From Delphinapterus leucas (taxonomy: Eukaryota; Chordata; Mammalia; Artiodactyla; Monodontidae): a DNA stretch of 64,000 nucleotides. The translations under genes were made by a program, and so were the position numbers. Within the stretch, counting starts at the first letter, position 1. The number at the start of each line of letters is the position of its first letter. The notes beneath the pieces are model-generated. The model was not told the DNA's origin, did no database searches, and worked only from the letters and a program-made list of their open reading frames with translations. Positions 59,110-64,000 of this stretch are shown one piece after another. Location: assembly GCF_002288925.2 (NCBI RefSeq), contig NW_022098037.1, positions 4,860,376-4,924,375 on the forward strand, written 5' to 3'.

Positions 59110-59663
59110 ATAAAGAAGATGTGGCACATATATACAATGGAATATTACCCAGTCATAAAAAGAAATGAAATTGAGTTATTTGTAGTGAGGTGGATGGACC
59201 TAGAGTCTGTTATACAGAGTGAAGTAAGTCAGAAAGAGAAAAACAAATACCATATGCTAACACATATATATGGAATCTAAAAAAAAAAATTTTTTTAAGT
59301 GGTTCTGAAGAACTTAGGGGCAGGACAGGAATAAAGACACAGACATAGAGAATGGACTTGAGGATATGGGGAGGGGAAGGGTAAGCTGGGACAAAGTGAT
59401 GAGTGGCATGGACATATATACACTATCAAATGTAAAACAGAAACTAGTGGAAGAAGCCGCATAGCACAGGGAGATCAGCTCGGTGCTCTATTACCACCTA
59501 GAGGAGTGGGATAGGGAGGATGGGAGAGAGATGCAAGAGGTAGAAGATATGAGGATATTTGTATATGTATAGCTGATTTCCTTTGTTATACAGCAGAAAT
59601 TAACACACGACTGTAAAGCAATTATACTCCAATAAAGATGTTAATAAAAAAGAATATATTATA

Positions 59664-60004
59664 TATTTCTTACTCATGATGTTCATTTAAACAAGATGAT
59701 TAGAACAAATTTGTCAATTTGTAAAAATGTCAGTAGAATTTAGCTGGATTTTAGAGAATATGATCTGAAGCCCAACAGCTCCTTTTCCTAAGTCTAAAAT
59801 TATATAAAGTCATAAAATGTATGGGTTCAAAAAACCAGAGATACAGAGCTGATAGAGAAAATTCTTATTCTAAATAAGAAAAACCTTTATCTTACCAAAG
59901 GGAAAAGATTTCTGATATATTTTTATTTGACATAGTATTCATTTTATTGTGTTTCGTGACACAAAAGTGACCTATAACTTCTTAAATAACAATACCACAA
60001 AATA
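59664..60004. other. No recognised feature
   Basis: AT-rich sequence next to the right L1 target duplication. Nothing can be named. Confidence 0.5.
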
Positions 60005-60260
60005 AGAGCTAATACATCTAAAACTCCTTGTGTGTCAGATACAGTTCTGTACACTTTCTACATAGTCACTCATTTAATTGTCAGAACAACCCTATGAGCA
60101 GTACTATTATTATTATCATTTTATAGTTATTGAAACAGGTACAGAAAGTTTCAATAACTTGCCCAAGCTCACACAACCAGTAAGAAACAAACAGAGATGG
60201 GATCTAAATCCTGGAAATCCAGCTCCAGAGTCTGTAGTGTTTGAGCACTTTCTATATGTC
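60005..60260 (-). mobile_element. MIR SINE, nearly full length
   Basis: Antisense MIR from 'ataagagctaatacatct' through 'cagaacaaccctatgagcag', 'aacttgcccaagctcacaca' and 'ccagctccagagtctgtag'. This is the best preserved MIR in the window. Confidence 0.9.
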
Positions 60261-61789
60261 AAGCTCTTACTAAGTTCTTTGCTTACCTTACCTCATTTCA
60301 GTATGCTTATATAACTTTATTTTTAGGATAAATCAACTATAAACTTATTTTTCTTTCATTTGTTTCAAACCATTATGGAATGTGGATACACCCCATGAAT
60401 TTATCAATAAATCGCAAATAAATTCAAAACATACTCTGTTCCATCTGAAAAGTCAAGGCATTATTCCCTGTATTGCACACAAATTTAAGTGTGAAAAGGC
60501 TGTCTACTTTCTACTTCTCTGGCCTGTCTTGATTAAGCAGCTGTGGGCAGTAGAGCCAAAAAGAAAGAGATACCTCAGGATCCCGCTCACCCAATGAGGG
60601 AGGCTATAAAGGAAGAGAAAGCAGAGAGACCCTTCAAGGAATGGATTAACATGCTCTGTCTAGTGACAGCCTTGAGCCAATGGCAATGCGTTAAGGATAT
60701 GTCCTGTGCTTAACTCAGTGTCTGTAATACAGCATGGCATCCTTAAAACTGAGAAACCTCTCTGTAATATTATCAGTACCACCTGCCTTTCCTAAGTAGA
60801 GTTAGCCACTTCCTAATCAGTGAGGCTAATCAAATTAATTCTCTATTTCTGAGTAAGGAAGCCATTCTCAGTAGAGGATTTCCATATTCTTTATACTCAC
60901 AAGTAACACAGATGCTCCAACAATTTTTTTGAAAATTGAATTTTCTTATGCATGAGGCATATGTGTGGGATCTCTCCTACTGGATCTCTCTACTGAGTAT
61001 GTTCACATGGAAACAAGTCCTGTACCTGCAATAATCATGTTCATGGTTTTCAGTCACGTTTCATCCATGTCTCATTTATCTTCTCACCTCAGATCAGTAG
61101 TAATAATCCCATGCTTTTCATTAATTCAAAGAGACAAAAAACATTCCATTTGATTCTCTGGATTAATTCTTACTCAGAAAAAAAATGTTGCTTTAAAGCC
61201 TCTTTCCCAGTCTACCATGAAATGAATCTCACAGAATCTATCTAAAATATCTTCAGTGAATGGGGAGAATTCCTATCTATTCTTGGATTCCATCTTGAAA
61301 ATTACCTCTTCAGCACTGTTTCTATGTCTCAGTGACATATCCTCTCATTAAAAATGTTTATAAAAACTATAGAATATGTTTAATAAAAAAGCAGAACCGC
61401 GAAATGTATATAAAACATGATGACAACTGTATATGTATGCATGTGTATGTATATAGATATGTGTGTGCATATATACATATTCACAAACTTGCAAAGAAAA
61501 AAATACAAAAATTCATCAAAATTGTTTCATTTGAAAAATGACTGTCAATAATTTTTTCTTCATTTTCACACTTTTCTGAAAGAGCATATAATACTTTCAA
61601 TAATAAAAAACTGAACATATATGTTGCAGAATGCTAATTTACAAGCCAGGGAACAACCAAACCTTCTTGACAATTTGGTGCTCTGCTTGGGTAGTTTGTC
61701 TTTACTAATACATATGAACACAGATACATACTTAATATAATCAGGCAGGAATATACAGAGTGATTTTTAATGTAAATTAAATCAAATAA
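60261..61789. other. Mostly unrecognised; TATG microsatellite
   Basis: A degenerate (TATG/TGTA)n stretch lies at 61427-61480. The remainder shows neither coding signals nor repeats I can name. Confidence 0.5.
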
Positions 61790-62280
61790 ACTCTTGCTTA
61801 AAATCCTCTGATGATTTCTCATCTGAATTAGAATAAAGTCAAAAAAGTCAAAACTCTTTACCCAGATTTACAAAGCTCAATAAAATCTGGCCCCTAACTA
61901 CCTCTTTGACCTCAACCTCTAACACTTTCCCAACTCACTATACAGCAGCCCCTCTGCCTTAGTGCCCCAAAGTGAACTGAAACTTCACTTTGCCTAACAC
62001 AGAGATCTTCATGTGGCTAGCCCCTTCCTGTCATCAGGTCTCAACTCAAATGTCACCTTCCCAGGGAGGCCTTCCTTGACTATGCAATCTAATTTTCCAT
62101 CTATTTCTTGCCCCCATCACTCATTTCCATTACTTTTAAATTTTTTCTACATAGATTTTATCACTATCAAAATTTCTTGTTTATTTCTTTACTTGCTATT
62201 GTCTCCCTTACTAGAATGAAAAATGTTTACCACTGTATCCTCCTTACTTAAAATAATATCCAATATGTAGCAAGAAAACA
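61790..62280 (+). mobile_element. L2 LINE 3' region
   Basis: A long sense L2 match in order: 'cttaaaatcctctgatgatt', 'ctcaataaaatctggcccct', 'ggtctcaactcaaatgtcac', 'cagggaggccttccttgac', 'gcccccatcactcatttcc' and 'tactagaatgaaaaatg'. A 68-codon frame inside it (62013-62219) is the usual spurious L2 3'-region frame. Confidence 0.88.
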
Positions 62281-63348
62281 GTAAATATAAGTTGAAGGGA
62301 TGATTACCTAAGAAAAGGAGTGATAAGAATAGTAGCTGTCCATGGTACCAATATTGGCTTAGGACTCTCTTTACAAACATACACAGATGGTTTAGTCTTC
62401 CAATTTCATGGCAACAATGCAGCTGATATAAATTAATATATATGCAAATAAATATAAATACTTCTGAATAAAGCCAAGACATGAAGAAACATTCACAGGA
62501 GAGGATAAGAATATAAGGGTTTGGTTGATTTACGGACAGTAGGGAATAAGGGAAGGGAATTTGAGTTCGATGAGAGAAATAAAAAGATGAGAGTTTGGGT
62601 GATGATAGATGACCTGAGAGAACGGGCATCTAGTGGTGGCTGAGGCATCATGAGATTAGTCCATAAAGTCTCCTTGCAGAGGGTGAATACTTGGTTCCAT
62701 GCTCTAGTCTGCAATATGCCAGGCAGCTTCTTACTCAGATAGCCCCCAAAGGAATGGCTGCAATTAGGGCATTTATAATCCTCAATTAAAGGATTCTTTC
62801 TTTAAGTCTATTAAACTGTTATATTGACTGTATTATGATATGTTTTCTTCTACAGCAACATTTCATTAAGCAGAACAACATGAAAAAGGAAACAGAATGA
62901 TGTAACTTATTTCTTATAGTCCACAAGGCCTAGGTTCTTCCAAATGCTGGACAATGATCAGTGTCCCCAGAATTTATCCTGTCATGAGCCCCAATATCAA
63001 GGTATCAATAGAGCTATTTAAAACTAGTAAAAACAAATTCATTTTAAAAATCCAGTAAAGAGGAAGTATATAAGAATATATTTTAAAGTGACTATACATA
63101 TGGAAAAAGCACTATGAAAGCAAGTTAGAATTAAGAAATTGTAACGTTCATGTTGAAAAGTTAATATGAAATAAAATTCTTAAATTAAAAGACAGACAAA
63201 ATTGGCAAGCCCTTTGATATTACCTTTTCTATTTTTTTGAGGAACAAAACAAAATAATCTCCAACAGAAGCACTTCTGATATGCCAAGCTGTTTTTGAGG
63301 TTATCTTAAACATATAAGAACTGTCTAAGTATGTATAATCCTCTTGTA
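62281..63348. other. No recognised feature
   Basis: Unique-looking sequence. The longest open frame (62189-62629, minus) runs through L2 and unnamed sequence and has no domain I recognise. Confidence 0.5.
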
Positions 63349-63423
63349 CTGGTTGGCCAAAAAGTTCGTTCGGGCTTTTCTGTAAGCTATGGAAAACCCG
63401 GATGAACTTTTTGGCCAACCCAA
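63349..63423. mobile_element. Mariner-type MITE (75 bp)
   Basis: Long terminal inverted repeats face each other with almost no internal sequence. The left arm is GGTTGGCCAAAAAGTTCGTT and the right arm is its near-perfect reverse complement, ending AACTTTTTGGCCAACCCAA. TA dinucleotides flank both ends (63347-63348 and 63424-63425), the target of Tc1/mariner elements. It resembles the small mariner-derived elements common in cetartiodactyls. Confidence 0.93.
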
Positions 63424-64000
63424 TATATAGATGAAGTAATTGAGGCATTAAAATGAACCAGCCTTATTAACTGTATCTAAGAAGTTATATAAATACTTGT
63501 CTTTGAAATGTTCTGACCTGAGAAAATCTAAAGATTACATTAAGAAATGTAATGAAATGAAATATATACTGGTTTCTAAGCTAAATATATGTTGCTAAAG
63601 CATAAAACAATTTAAGAGTAAATTACAAACTTGATTATCATAAAATGATCAGCCCCTAAAATAATAAATTTTCAATGTATTTTAGGTAGCCAGCTGTCCA
63701 CTTGTTGCAATGAACAATGGCTCATCAAAGGTGTATAATATTCTATAATTTCTTCTCCACATTCAGGTGACAATCTTCCACCGTGTATTCCTATCATCCC
63801 TATATGTTTGAAAAATCAATATACCACTTGCAGCCAAAGATTACAAATGCAACCTACATTCCCCTTTTTCATTTCTTTTTTCTTCTCCATCTACCCTACC
63901 ATTTCCCTTTCATTATTACCCACCTATTATTTCCCCTCTCTTTTCACTTGTTCTCTCCCTAAAGTCCTATGTATCCCCTTCATGACCAACCCCAACCTCT
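63424..64000. other. No recognised feature
   Basis: AT-rich sequence, becoming C/T-rich from about 63855 to the window end. No gene or named repeat. Confidence 0.5.

Larger units (their letters stand above)
52371..59649 (+). mobile_element. Near full-length L1 LINE
   Basis: A 7.3-kb sense L1 has all parts in order: GC-rich 5' UTR with YY1 site (52371-54513), ORF1 (54514-55393), spacer, ORF2 (55452-59109), and 3' UTR with AATAAA at 59631-59636. Perfect 14-bp duplications AAGAATATATTATA occur at 51992-52005 and 59650-59663. It is the youngest L1 here, judged by long readable ORF2 frames. Stops and frameshifts in both ORFs make it immobile. It belongs to the cetartiodactyl L1 lineage, as the 'aagatggcggaagag' start shows. 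Confidence 0.95.

Noticed and set aside
62013..62629. Frames of 68 and 146 codons on opposite strands
   Set aside because: They overlap an L2 3' region known for spurious frames. No homology or coding signal is seen.

Overview
The window is mammalian nuclear DNA, most likely from a cetacean (whale or dolphin). The diagnostic signal is a set of eleven tRNA-derived SINEs of the cetartiodactyl CHR class, most with the 'cttccctggtgg' head and a 'GGTTCG'-type B box. They occur beside cetartiodactyl-type L1 elements. I saw no BovB or pig-type SINE. AT-rich composition, abundant MIR, L2, MaLR and L1 remnants, and the lack of any exon I could support suggest an intergenic or deep-intronic region. I found no functional protein-coding gene, RNA gene or CRISPR array.

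Layout. 1-3330: old L1 (+) interrupted by a CHR SINE and a solo LTR. 5335-6465: MER5-like DNA element split by a 5'-truncated L1. 10158-13982: 3.8-kb L1 (-) with a decayed ORF2. 17880-19925: MaLR remnant (-) with LTR, likely primer-binding site and internal region, interrupted by a SINE. 20522-22030: MLT1 LTR and MIRs. 25880-32190: old L1 (+) carrying three SINEs and a 2.5-kb processed pseudogene of KNTC1. 35553-36321: processed pseudogene of MRPL40. 37496-37936: LTR. 40735-50650: dense patchwork of MIR, L2, MLT1, a solo LTR and six CHR SINEs. 51992-59663: nearly full-length, fairly young L1 with matching 14-bp target duplications. 60005-64000: MIR, L2 and a small mariner-type MITE.

The two retrocopies, the SINEs and the young L1 look like products of one machinery, L1 reverse transcriptase acting in trans and in cis. 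They have A-rich tails or tail-derived repeats and direct target-site duplications that can be read in the sequence. The nesting gives a relative chronology: L2, MIR and MLT1 are oldest, then L1M and LTRs, then CHR SINEs and the young L1.

The most unusual observations are three. The KNTC1 retrocopy appears to derive from a transcript that read into an intron and was polyadenylated there. The full-length L1 has about 366 bp of GC-richer sequence between its 5' target duplication and its canonical 5' end, a candidate 5' transduction. The MRPL40 retrocopy has a purine microsatellite exactly where its poly(A) tail should be. I did not find a new multi-gene system. Repeat boundaries without target duplications are approximate, and subfamily names come from recall of consensus features, not from a database search.
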